From assembly GCA_965200535.1 (NCBI GenBank), contig CBDAUF010000001.1, positions 930,001-994,000 on the forward strand: a stretch of 64,000 nucleotides of DNA, written 5' to 3'. This DNA is from MPNO01 sp965200535 (lineage in GTDB: Bacteria; Pseudomonadota; Alphaproteobacteria; MPNO01). Both the position numbers and the translations under genes were made by a program. The notes below the pieces were generated by a model. The model did not search any database, had not been told where the DNA came from, and saw only the letters and a list, made by a program, of their open reading frames with translations. Each line of letters opens with the position of its first letter. Positions within the stretch are counted from its first letter, which is position 1. Shown here piece by piece: positions 42,335 to 50,661 of this stretch.

Positions 42335-43167
42335 GGCTGCTGACATTCGAGCATCGCGGACGCGCGAGCTGGGGCGCGCTCGCCGGGGATGCGGTCGCCG
42401 ACCTGGGGGCGGCGGGCCGCTGGCCGGATATCGTGAGCGTGCTGCGCGGCGGAGCGCTGGACGAGGCGGCGGCCTCCATCGACGGCGCGCCGCATCTAGC
42501 GCTTTCCGATATCGACTGGCTGCCGGTGCTGGGCCCTCCCGCCAAGGTGATCTGCATCGGCCTCAACTACATGGTCCACGTGCGCGAGATGAACCGCGCG
42601 GTCCCGACGGTGCCCAGCGTGTTCGTCAAATACCACGATGCCCTGGTCGGGCACGGCCGGCCCATCGTCCGCCCCAAGGTGTCGGACGCCTTCGATTTCG
42701 AGGGCGAACTCGCCGTGGTGATCGGCCGCGCCGGGCGCTACATCGACGAGGCGGGAGCGCTCGGCCACGTGGCGGGCTATACGATCCTCAACGACGGGTC
42801 GATCCGCGACTGGCAGGAAGAGAACCTCGCCGCCGGCAAGAACTTCCCGCGCACCGGCGGGTTCGGCCCGCATCTCGTGACCGCCGACCGGATCCCCGAT
42901 CCGCACGCGCTCGGCGTCCGCACCAGGCTCAACGGCGAGATGGTGCAGGACGGCAACACGGCGGACTTCATCTTCGACATCCCGCGGCTCATCGCCTACG
43001 TCTCCGGGTTCACGGCGCTGACGCCCGGGGACGTGATTTCCACCGGCACCCCGCATGGCGTCGGTTACGGGCGGTCGCCCCGGCTCTACATGAAGCCCGG
43101 CGACACGATCGAGGTGGAGATCGACGGCATCGGCACGCTGGTCAACCGGGTGGTTCAGGAATCGTAG
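42331..43167 (+). CDS. Fumarylacetoacetate hydrolase family protein
   Basis: 278 aa from GTG 42331 (GTGA overlap with the UbiD stop). CIGLNYMVHVREM, the metal-binding acids in FDFEGELAVVIG, and STGTPHGVGYGR define the FAH fold. Members include oxaloacetate decarboxylase, acylpyruvase and 2-hydroxyhepta-diene-dioate isomerase activities of meta-cleavage pathways. Coupling to a UbiD decarboxylase indicates that it acts on the ring-opened product or a neighbouring step. It overlaps the convergent apt gene by 13 nt. Confidence 0.9.
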   Translation: MRLLTFEHRGRASWGALAGDAVADLGAAGRWPDIVSVLRGGALDEAAASIDGAPHLALSDIDWLPVLGPPAKVICIGLNYMVHVREMNRAVPTVPSVFVKYHDALVGHGRPIVRPKVSDAFDFEGELAVVIGRAGRYIDEAGALGHVAGYTILNDGSIRDWQEENLAAGKNFPRTGGFGPHLVTADRIPDPHALGVRTRLNGEMVQDGNTADFIFDIPRLIAYVSGFTALTPGDVISTGTPHGVGYGRSPRLYMKPGDTIEVEIDGIGTLVNRVVQES

Positions 43168-43691
43168 GAGACCAGCGCGTCGACCGGCACGTCGAGCCGC
43201 GCCCGGCCCTCGAGGAACGCGAGTTCGACGATGCAGGCCGCGCCCCGGACATCCGCGCCGACCCGGCGCAGGAGTTCGATCGATGCGCTCATCGTTCCGC
43301 CCGTCGCCAGCAGATCGTCGAGCACCACGACACGCTGGCCGGGTGCGATCGCGTCGGCCTGGATTTCGACCGTATCGGTGCCGTATTCGAGCGCGTATTC
43401 ATGGCCTATGGTCGCGCCCGGCAGCTTGTTCACCTTGCGCACCATGGTGAAGCCGAGCCCGAGCCGGTAGGCGAGCGGCGCGGCGACCAGAAAGCCGCGC
43501 GCCTCGATGCCGACCAGCCGCTCCGGCTCGCGCCGCGACACCGCCTCGGCGAGCGCCTCGATAGTCGCCCGCCATCCGTCGGCGTGCTGCAGGAGGGTGG
43601 AAATGTCGTAGAACAGGATGCCGGGTTTCGGGAAGTCCGGGATCCTGCGGATACGATCCCCGATCGCCGCCGTGCTGTCGTCAGAAGTCAT
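43155..43691 (-). CDS. apt: Adenine phosphoribosyltransferase
   Basis: 178 aa from ATG 43691. IRRIPDFPKPGILFYDIS at the N-terminus, GIEARGF, the flexible-loop KLPGATIGHEYALEYG, and the PRPP-binding loop VVVLDDLLATGGT are standard for Apt. It salvages adenine to AMP using PRPP. Stand-alone gene; the 100-nt gap to dinB contains a GC-rich inverted repeat around 43732-43755. Confidence 0.95.
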   Translation of the reverse strand: MTSDDSTAAIGDRIRRIPDFPKPGILFYDISTLLQHADGWRATIEALAEAVSRREPERLVGIEARGFLVAAPLAYRLGLGFTMVRKVNKLPGATIGHEYALEYGTDTVEIQADAIAPGQRVVVLDDLLATGGTMSASIELLRRVGADVRGAACIVELAFLEGRARLDVPVDALVSYDS

Positions 43692-43791
43692 GGCCGGGCC
43701 CCCTCCCCGTCCGGTGTATCCGTCTTCCATAGTAGGGGGCCGGGCCGCGGCCCGTCCACGCCCCGGGGCTCGATGGGCGGCTGCAACCGCG

Positions 43792-45042
43792 TCAGGTCGG
43801 GTCCGTTCCCAAGGCGATGGCGTCATCGCCAAACCGTTGCCGGATGCCGTCGATGACGCGCTCGATTTCGCGGCGGCGCAGCGCCCGGGGATCGGCGAGT
43901 TCGGGCGGGTCGGCCTCCTCCGCCGGCACATAACGCGCCGCGCCGATCCCGATCAGCCGCCAGCGCGTGCCATCGACTTCCCTCGCCGCCAGCACGGCAC
44001 CGGTGCGGAAGAGCGTGTCGGCGCGCTGTGTCGCGTTGGCGAGCGTGAAGCTCCTTGTGCGCACGCGGAAGTCGGCGCTCTTGAGCTTCACGGTAATCGC
44101 GCGGGCGCCGATCCCCTCGGCCTTCAGCCGTCCGGAGACTCTCTCGCACAGCGGTCGGAGGCGCTTCAGAAGATCGTCGAGACGGACGATATCGTCGGCG
44201 AACGTGGTCTCCGCCGACAGGCTCTTCCGGGCCGCAGCGCGGGCGGCCGGGCGGGCGTCCTGCCCGCGCGACAGCCGTGCGAGGCGGCGCCCCATGGATC
44301 CGTAGCGGCGCGCCAGCACTGTCTCGTCGATCCGCTGGAGGTCGCCGATCGTGACGATCCCGTCGGCGGCCAGACGTTTCCGCGCCGCATCGCCCACTCC
44401 CTGGAGCAGGGTGACCGGCCGGTCGGCGAGGAACCGGAGGGCGTCGGACCGCCCGATCGCGAAGAAGCCGCGCGGCTTGTCCACCGCGGATGCGATCTTG
44501 GCGAGGAACCGGTTGTAGCTCAGGCCAACCGAGACGGTGATGCCGATCTCGGTCTCGATCCGGCGCGCCAGCCGTGCCAGCGTCGCCGCCGGGCTGGCCC
44601 GGTGGAGACGGTCGGTGCCGGTGAGGTCGAGCGACGCCTCATCGATGGAAATCCGCTCGACGGCGGGGGTGGCCTCCTCCATCAGCATCCGGACAGCGCG
44701 CCCGACGGCAGCGTACTTCCTCATGTCGGGCCGTATCGTCACCGCGTCCGGACAGGCGCGGAGCGCCTCGAACATCGGCATGGCGGAGCGGATGCCGAAT
44801 CTGCGCGCGTTGTAGCACGCGGCCATCACGACGCCTCGCCTGCCGCCGCCCACCAGCACCGCCCGGTCGGCGAGCGACGGGTCGTCGCGCTTTTCCACCG
44901 CGGCGTAAAAGGCGTCGCAATCGACGTGCGCGCACGCGAGCCGGGCGAGCTCGGGATGCCGGACGATGCGCGCCAATCCGCAGGCGCAGCACGCCGCTTC
45001 CTCCCCGGCCGGGGCGAAACAGTCGCGGCAGAGCCCCTCCAT
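43792..45042 (-). CDS. dinB: DNA polymerase IV (Y-family)
   Basis: 416 aa from ATG 45042. An N-terminal CRDCFAP...CCACG zinc-cluster-like module, seen in the alphaproteobacterial DinB subgroup, precedes the palm. The metal acids are in AHVDCDAFYAAVEK and ISIDEASLDLTG, with the finger region RGVVMAACYNARRFGIRSAM and helix-hairpin-helix LLQGVGDAARKRL. It performs error-prone translesion synthesis. No LexA-like box was recognised in the 117-nt divergent gap. Confidence 0.93.
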   Translation of the reverse strand: MEGLCRDCFAPAGEEAACCACGLARIVRHPELARLACAHVDCDAFYAAVEKRDDPSLADRAVLVGGGRRGVVMAACYNARRFGIRSAMPMFEALRACPDAVTIRPDMRKYAAVGRAVRMLMEEATPAVERISIDEASLDLTGTDRLHRASPAATLARLARRIETEIGITVSVGLSYNRFLAKIASAVDKPRGFFAIGRSDALRFLADRPVTLLQGVGDAARKRLAADGIVTIGDLQRIDETVLARRYGSMGRRLARLSRGQDARPAARAAARKSLSAETTFADDIVRLDDLLKRLRPLCERVSGRLKAEGIGARAITVKLKSADFRVRTRSFTLANATQRADTLFRTGAVLAAREVDGTRWRLIGIGAARYVPAEEADPPELADPRALRRREIERVIDGIRQRFGDDAIALGTDPT

Positions 45043-45159
45043 GCGGGAACTCTGGCCGCCGCCGGCAAGGCGGTCAATCGGCTCCGATATGGACGGGGGC
45101 GCAGCCCTTGCATAGGATTCGCAACCTGTTCGCGGCGCAAGGGCGGATTCGGGCGGTAG

Positions 45160-45870
45160 ATGATCGACAAGGAGGTACCGGGCGTCGCCGAGGCGGTCGC
45201 CGACATCGGCGACGGCGCGACAGTACTGATAAGCGGGTTCGGCGAGGCCGGCTCCCCCACCGAACTGATTCACGCGCTGATCGACCGGGGCGCCCGCGAC
45301 CTCGTGGTGGTCAACAACAACGCCGGCAACGGCCATATCGGACTCGCCGCGCTGATCGAGCAGGGGCGGGTGGCGCGGATGATCTGCACCTATCCCCGAT
45401 CGTCCCATTCGGAGGTGTTCGAGGCGGCGTACCGTTCCGGCGCGGTCCAACTCGAGGTGGTGCCGCAGGGAACCCTCGCCGAGCGGCTGCGCGCGGCAGG
45501 TGCCGGGCTCGGCGGGTTCTACACCCCGACCACCGTCGGAACCCCGCTCGCGGAAGGCAAGGAAACCCGCATGATCGACGGCCGGGATTATGTCCTCGAA
45601 TATCCGCTCCATGCCGATTTCGCGCTGGTCAAGGCGGAACGGGCGGACCGCTGGGGGAACCTGACCTACCGTCTGGCGGCGCGCAATTTCGGCCCCCTGA
45701 TGTGCATGGCGGCGGCGACCACCGTCGTCCAGGCGCGCGAACTGGTCGGGCTCGGCGAGATCGACCCGGAAACGGTCGTCACCCCCGGCATCTTTGTCGA
45801 TCGCGTGGTCGCCGTGCCCCGGCCGATGAGCGAACGCGAAGCCATCCTGCGGGGGGAGCGCTACCCATGA
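45160..45870 (+). CDS. pcaI: 3-oxoacid CoA-transferase subunit A (3-oxoadipate type)
   Basis: 236 aa. VLISGFGEAGSPTELIHAL is the N-terminal CoA-transferase A signature, with NNNAGNGHIGLAALIE and GGFYTPTTVGTPLAEGKE. The NNNAG and GFYTP patterns match PcaI-type subunits, which transfer CoA from succinyl-CoA to 3-oxoadipate at the end of the beta-ketoadipate pathway. It overlaps subunit B by 4 nt. Other 3-oxoacids remain possible substrates. Confidence 0.88.
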   Translation: MIDKEVPGVAEAVADIGDGATVLISGFGEAGSPTELIHALIDRGARDLVVVNNNAGNGHIGLAALIEQGRVARMICTYPRSSHSEVFEAAYRSGAVQLEVVPQGTLAERLRAAGAGLGGFYTPTTVGTPLAEGKETRMIDGRDYVLEYPLHADFALVKAERADRWGNLTYRLAARNFGPLMCMAAATTVVQARELVGLGEIDPETVVTPGIFVDRVVAVPRPMSEREAILRGERYP

Positions 45871-46541
45871 CGACGGGTCTGACGCGCAACCAGGTCGCCT
45901 GGAGAATCGCCCGGGACATCCCGGACGGCGCCGTCGTCAATCTCGGCATCGGCCAGCCGGTTCTGGTGGCGAATTTCGTGCCCGCGGAGCGCGAGGTCGT
46001 GTTCCACAGCGAGAACGGAATCCTCGGCATGGGACCCGAACCGCCGGACGATGCAAAGGACGAGGACTTGATCAACGCTGGCAAGCAGCCCGTGACCCTG
46101 CTGCCGGGAGCATCGCTGTTCCATCACGCGGATTCGTTCGCGATGGTGCGCGGCGGACATCTCGACCTCTGCGTCCTCGGCGCGTTCCAGGTCGCAGCCA
46201 ACGGCGACCTCGCCAACTGGTCGACCGGCGCGCCCGGCGCGATCCCGGGCGTCGGCGGGGCGATGGACCTCGCTGTCGGCGCCAGGGCGGTGTACGCGAT
46301 GACCAACCACTGCACCAAGCGCGGCGAGCCCAAGATCGTCGAGCGTGCGACCTATCCGCTGACCGGGCGCGGCGCGGTGGACCGGATTTACACCGACCTT
46401 GCGGTGATCGACGTGACGCCGGACGGACTGCTCGCGCGCGAGATTGTCGCAGGCCTCGATTTCCCGGCGCTTGCGGCGCGCACCGGGGCGCCGCTCAAGC
46501 CGGCCGGCGATCTCCGCACGCTCGAGGCGCCGGCGCTGTGA
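45867..46541 (+). CDS. pcaJ: 3-oxoacid CoA-transferase subunit B (3-oxoadipate type)
   Basis: 224 aa. VNLGIGQPVLVANFVP and the catalytic glutamate in HSENGILGMGP are characteristic, followed by GGHLDLCVLGAFQV. It forms the heteromeric CoA-transferase with the preceding subunit. ATGA overlap at its start, and a GTGA overlap at its end with the yqgE gene, which is an unusual partner. Confidence 0.9.
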   Translation: MTTGLTRNQVAWRIARDIPDGAVVNLGIGQPVLVANFVPAEREVVFHSENGILGMGPEPPDDAKDEDLINAGKQPVTLLPGASLFHHADSFAMVRGGHLDLCVLGAFQVAANGDLANWSTGAPGAIPGVGGAMDLAVGARAVYAMTNHCTKRGEPKIVERATYPLTGRGAVDRIYTDLAVIDVTPDGLLAREIVAGLDFPALAARTGAPLKPAGDLRTLEAPAL

Positions 46542-47173
46542 GTGCGCGCATACGGCGGTTCGGACGGAGCGCCGCCGCGGTCCTGCTGGCTGCGGCCATC
46601 TTCGCTGCCCTCCCCGCGGCAGCGGCGGAAACCGGCCGCGCGCCGCCGTCCGGGAGTCTGCAGGGGTGGTTCCTTGTCGCCGCGCCGGAGATGCCCGACC
46701 CGCGGTTCGCCGGAACCGTTGTCTACATGGTCCGCCATGATCGGGACGGGGCGATGGGGTTCATCGTCAACCGCGTCATCGCCGAGGACTGGCCGGAACG
46801 AATCCTCGATCCCGAGAGCGCTCCGGCGCGCCCGTCCGGGCAGAAAATCCCCGTCCATTACGGCGGGCCGGTGGGCATGACCCAGGGTTTCATCCTGCAT
46901 TCGGACGAAACCGCCGCGGGCCTGTCGGTGAAGGTGAGCCGGAATGTCTGGCTATCGACCAGCCCCGACATCCTGCGCGGTACGGGGCAGGACGGACAAT
47001 CGCGGCGATTCCTGTTCGTTGTAGGCTATTCCGGCTGGGGGCCGGGACAGCTCGAATCCGAACTGGCGCGCAAGGACTGGGCGGTCGCGCCCGGCGACGC
47101 CGGCCTTCTGTTCGACCCCGCCCACGCCGCCAAGTGGCGGCGCGCCTGGGACCGGCGCGGGATCGAACTGTAA
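46538..47173 (+). CDS. YqgE/AlgH (UPF0301) family protein with N-terminal signal sequence
   Basis: 211 aa from GTG 46538, overlapping the pcaJ stop. After an Arg-rich start, AAAVLLAAAIFAALPAAAA is a signal peptide or anchor, and the conserved core begins at LQGWFLVAAPEMPDPRFAGT with VVYMVRHDRDGAMGFIVNR, YGGPVG and GYSGWGPGQLESEL. Family members in most bacteria start directly at the core and are treated as cytosolic. This version would be exported or anchored. The molecular role of the family is unresolved. Confidence 0.88.
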   Translation: MSARIRRFGRSAAAVLLAAAIFAALPAAAAETGRAPPSGSLQGWFLVAAPEMPDPRFAGTVVYMVRHDRDGAMGFIVNRVIAEDWPERILDPESAPARPSGQKIPVHYGGPVGMTQGFILHSDETAAGLSVKVSRNVWLSTSPDILRGTGQDGQSRRFLFVVGYSGWGPGQLESELARKDWAVAPGDAGLLFDPAHAAKWRRAWDRRGIEL

Positions 47174-47203
47174 GCGGCACGCCGTGCGCGGCGGCGGGCG
47201 GGG

Positions 47204-47989
47204 CTACCGCTTGGCGGCGGCGCGCGCGTCGGCAACGAACCTGCGCAGGGTCTCCAGATCGCGCGCACCGCGGATGACCTGGCGCCCGATCACGAAGGAC
47301 GGCGTGCCGCCGAGGTCCAGTTCCCGCGCGATGGCATGGTTCCGCTCGATGATCCGGTCGATTTCGGGCGCGGCGATGTCGCGTTCGAGTTGCCGGCGGT
47401 CGAGCCCGGCCCGTTCGGCCAGGGCAAGCACCGCCGCCTTGTTCAACGCCCCGCGCGTTTCCATCATCAGGTCGTGGAACCGCAGATACTTGCCGTCGCC
47501 CTGCTTGACGGCGGCGAGCGCTGCGCGGGCCGCGTATACGGACTGCGGTCCGAGAATCGGCCATTCGATATAGACGCGCCGGATTCCTTTGTCGGAGGCG
47601 GTGAGCTGGGCGACAACGGGATGGACCCGCCGGCAAACGCCGCAGCGGTAGTCGAAGAACTCGACTACGGTCACGTCGCCCCTGACGTTGCCGCCGACCG
47701 GCGTGGCCGGCGCATCGAACAGATCCCGCCGGTAGGTCTCGAGCGCCGCCGTCGCCGCGCGCTGCTTCTCCGCTTCCCGCTTCGCCTCGAGCGCCTGTAT
47801 CGCGCGTTCGATCACCTCGGGGTTGCGGAGGAGATAGTCGTCGATGACGTTTTCGATGGCCTTGCGCTGCTCGGCCTTCATCTCGGCCGCGGATGCGGGA
47901 GGGGCCACCGCCGCCAGGGCGAGGCACGCAAGCACGGCGGCGCGCAGGCGCACCGGCGCGCCGAAAACCGAAGCCGTCATTTCATTCAT
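47204..47989 (-). CDS. DsbA/ScsC-family periplasmic thiol-disulfide protein
   Basis: 261 aa. A signal peptide ending PPASAAE is followed by a roughly 60-residue helical N-terminal segment (RKAIENVIDDYLLRNPEVIERA) typical of trimeric ScsC/BdbD-like proteins. The thioredoxin fold has FFDYRCGVCRRVHP (C-x2-C = CGVC) and the cis-Pro loop GGTPSFVIG. It would act as a disulfide oxidase or isomerase in the periplasm. ATG 47989 overlaps the stop of the M48 peptidase (ATGA), so both envelope proteins are coupled. Confidence 0.9.
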   Translation of the reverse strand: MNEMTASVFGAPVRLRAAVLACLALAAVAPPASAAEMKAEQRKAIENVIDDYLLRNPEVIERAIQALEAKREAEKQRAATAALETYRRDLFDAPATPVGGNVRGDVTVVEFFDYRCGVCRRVHPVVAQLTASDKGIRRVYIEWPILGPQSVYAARAALAAVKQGDGKYLRFHDLMMETRGALNKAAVLALAERAGLDRRQLERDIAAPEIDRIIERNHAIARELDLGGTPSFVIGRQVIRGARDLETLRRFVADARAAAKR

Positions 47990-49365
47990 CTCCCCCTATT
48001 CTTCGCGCGTTTCAGGGTCGCCAAAAGGTCCTGGGCCCGCAACCAGCCGGAGGAATCCTTCTCGAAACCGCGTTTGGCGCGCTCGGCCATCAGCGCGGCG
48101 GTGTCGCGCCGCCCGGTGCGCAGCGCGTACTCGGCGGAGGCAAGCGCCGCCTCGGCGCGGTTGCCCGCCCGACCGTGGGCAGCCGAGGCAAGGCGCCATG
48201 CAAGCGCGATCGTATCGTCGTAGCGGATCGCCTCCTCGAGGTTGGCGATCGCCTCGTTCAGCAGATCATCGCGGCCGGTCTCGATCATCGTGTGGGCGAG
48301 GGCAATGCGGAGCAGCGGCGCGTGGGGCAGTTTCTCGACCGCCCGCCGGTTGTAGGGCAGCGCCTCGGCGACCCGGCCGCTCTCGAACAGGATCTGGCCC
48401 TTGAGTTCGATGAAATAGGGATCGTCGGGATAGTCGGCTATCAGACCCGAGACCGCATCGAGCGCCCCGGCGAACTCGGTCTGGCGGAAGAGCGCTATGG
48501 CGCGTGCGTAACGCGCGGGGACCGAAGCATCGCTCGCCGGGTATTTGCGCAACGTCCGTTCGGGCGGATCGATGAAGCCGTCGAGCTTGGCGACGATGCG
48601 GCTGTGCGCGGCGAGCTGTTCCGCCGGGACGGCAACGGCGGAATGGTCGGAATGCGCGATATGGTTGTCGAGAAACTCGATGCGGTCGCGGGTCAACGGG
48701 TGGGTGGCGGCGTAGCTCATGCGCTCCTGTTCTTCCTGGCTGGCGAACAGTTTCTGATAGTCGTCGAGCACCTCCATGAATTCGCGCAAGCCGCGGCTCG
48801 ACTGATGGGTCCGGTCGAGAAAACGGACGGCCGCCCGGTCGGCGGCGCGCTCCTGCGCCCGGCTGAAGGACAGCAGTTCCGAACGCACCAGGTGCTGGCC
48901 CGCGTTGATCGTCGCGATGGCCGCTCCGGGATCGCGCGATACGGCGCCGACGACCGCGCCGACGATCATGGTCGCGAGCGTCGGCGCGGTCGCGTCGCGG
49001 AGCATCGTGTCCAGCCTGGCCAGATGGCCGCCCGCGATATGCCCCGTCTCGTGGGCGAGCACGCCGACAAGCTGTCCGGGATGAGCCATCCTGCGCAGCA
49101 GCCCGGTGGTCAGGAACATGCGCTGCCCGCGCGAGACGAAGGCGTTCTGCGCGTCCGACCGAATCAGGTGGATGCGTACCAGATCGGGATCGACACCCGC
49201 CGCGCGAAGGATCGGATCGAGATGGGAGCGGAGATTGCGCTCGATCTCGGTATCGTAGATATGTACGGTCTGCTCGGCGTCCGCTGGCAGCGTCGCCGCC
49301 ATCAGACACACGCACACCAGCGCCTTCATTCTCGCGGCGAGGCGAATGCAGCGGGCAAGCAACAT
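47986..49365 (-). CDS. M48 family metallopeptidase with TPR domain (BepA-like)
   Basis: 459 aa from ATG 49365 (or ATG 49329, MKALVCVC, which gives a cleaner signal peptide). Zinc site HETGH, with the third ligand in QERAADRAAV. The C-terminal half from about residue 290 is TPR-like (ARYARAIALFRQTEFAGALDAV and EALPYNRRAVEKLPHAP). BepA-type enzymes degrade or help assemble outer-membrane proteins such as LptD. Coupling with a DsbA-like protein fits envelope quality control. Confidence 0.92.
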   Translation of the reverse strand: MLLARCIRLAARMKALVCVCLMAATLPADAEQTVHIYDTEIERNLRSHLDPILRAAGVDPDLVRIHLIRSDAQNAFVSRGQRMFLTTGLLRRMAHPGQLVGVLAHETGHIAGGHLARLDTMLRDATAPTLATMIVGAVVGAVSRDPGAAIATINAGQHLVRSELLSFSRAQERAADRAAVRFLDRTHQSSRGLREFMEVLDDYQKLFASQEEQERMSYAATHPLTRDRIEFLDNHIAHSDHSAVAVPAEQLAAHSRIVAKLDGFIDPPERTLRKYPASDASVPARYARAIALFRQTEFAGALDAVSGLIADYPDDPYFIELKGQILFESGRVAEALPYNRRAVEKLPHAPLLRIALAHTMIETGRDDLLNEAIANLEEAIRYDDTIALAWRLASAAHGRAGNRAEAALASAEYALRTGRRDTAALMAERAKRGFEKDSSGWLRAQDLLATLKRAKNRGR

Positions 49366-49490
49366 CGGTCTCCAGCAATCGGCAAGGCGTATGTGGGAAG
49401 CGTTCGGCCGCAAAACAATTGCCGCCGCCATTATATCCGGCGGGGACGCCGGCGGAGCGGGTTCGCGGCACACGGGGGCGGCGCGGTAGC

Positions 49491-50645
49491 ATGGCCCTGA
49501 AACGCGCGCGCCGCGGCTCGGTTTCCCCTTTCATCGTGATGGATGTGATGCGCGCCGCGAACCAACGCGCGGCGGCGGGCGGGGATGTCGTTCATCTCGA
49601 GATCGGCCAGCCGGCGACGCCGGCGCCCGGGGCGGTGCGGAAGGCCGCCGCCGAGGCGCTTGAGACGGATGCGCTGGGCTACACCGACGCCACCGGAACC
49701 CACGATCTCCGCCGGCGGATCGCCGGGCACTACCGCGACCGCTACGGGATCGACGTGGATCCGGCGCGGATCGTCGTCACCACGGGCTCGTCCGGCGGCT
49801 TCATTCTCGCGTTTCTCGCCGCCTTCGACCCGGGCGATCGGGTGGCGCTGGCCGATCCGGGCTACCCGGCCTATCGAAATATCCTGTCAGCGCTGGGGAT
49901 CGAGGCGGTCTGCATCCCGACCGGACCCGACAGCCGGTTTCAGCCGACGCCCGGCCTGCTCGACGCGGCGGGCCGCCTCGACGGGCTGATCGTGGCGAGC
50001 CCTGCCAATCCGACCGGGACGATGCTCGACCGCGATGCGCTCGCCGCGCTGGTCGGCTACTGCGCCGAACGCGGCATCCGGCTGGTGTCCGACGAGATCT
50101 ATCACGGGATCGTCTACGGCGATCCGGCCGACACCGCGCTCCGTCTCACCGACGATGCGGTGATCGTCAACAGCTTCTCGAAATACTTCTCGATGACCGG
50201 CTGGCGAATCGGCTGGATGGTGGTGCCGGAAGATCTCGGCCGGCCGATCGAATGTCTGGCCCAGAACCTCTTCATCTCGCCGCCGACGCTGGCGCAGCGC
50301 GCGGCCGTCGCGGCCTTCGACTGCACCGCCGAACTCGATGCCAACGTCGCCCGCTACGCGGAGAACCGGGCGCTTCTGCTCGACGGGCTGCCGCAGGTCG
50401 GGTTCGCACGCTTCGCGCCGGCCGACGGCGCGTTCTACCTCTATGCCGACATCGAAGGCTTCGGCCTAGACAGTCGGGAACTAAGCCGCCGTCTTCTCGC
50501 CGAAGCGGGGGTTGCCGTAGCGCCCGGACTCGATTTCGACCGCGGCCGCGGCGACGGCTACGTGCGCATGTCCTTCGCCGGCAGCCGCAAAGACATGGGC
50601 GAGGCGCTGTCCCGTCTCGACGACTGGGTAACCAGGAACCGCTGA
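49491..50645 (+). CDS. Class I/II pyridoxal-phosphate aminotransferase
   Basis: 384 aa from ATG 49491. HLEIGQPATPAP near residue 35, LALADPGYPAYRN, SPANPTGTML, LVSDEIYHGIVYG, the PLP lysine in SFSKYFSMTGWRIGW, and YVRMSFAGS near the C-terminus carry all catalytic positions of the fold-type I aspartate-aminotransferase group. Donor and acceptor amino acids are not defined by sequence. It is divergent from the M48 gene and converges on rne. Confidence 0.92.
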   Translation: MALKRARRGSVSPFIVMDVMRAANQRAAAGGDVVHLEIGQPATPAPGAVRKAAAEALETDALGYTDATGTHDLRRRIAGHYRDRYGIDVDPARIVVTTGSSGGFILAFLAAFDPGDRVALADPGYPAYRNILSALGIEAVCIPTGPDSRFQPTPGLLDAAGRLDGLIVASPANPTGTMLDRDALAALVGYCAERGIRLVSDEIYHGIVYGDPADTALRLTDDAVIVNSFSKYFSMTGWRIGWMVVPEDLGRPIECLAQNLFISPPTLAQRAAVAAFDCTAELDANVARYAENRALLLDGLPQVGFARFAPADGAFYLYADIEGFGLDSRELSRRLLAEAGVAVAPGLDFDRGRGDGYVRMSFAGSRKDMGEALSRLDDWVTRNR

Positions 50646-50661
50646 ACCCCCGGCGGTCGGG

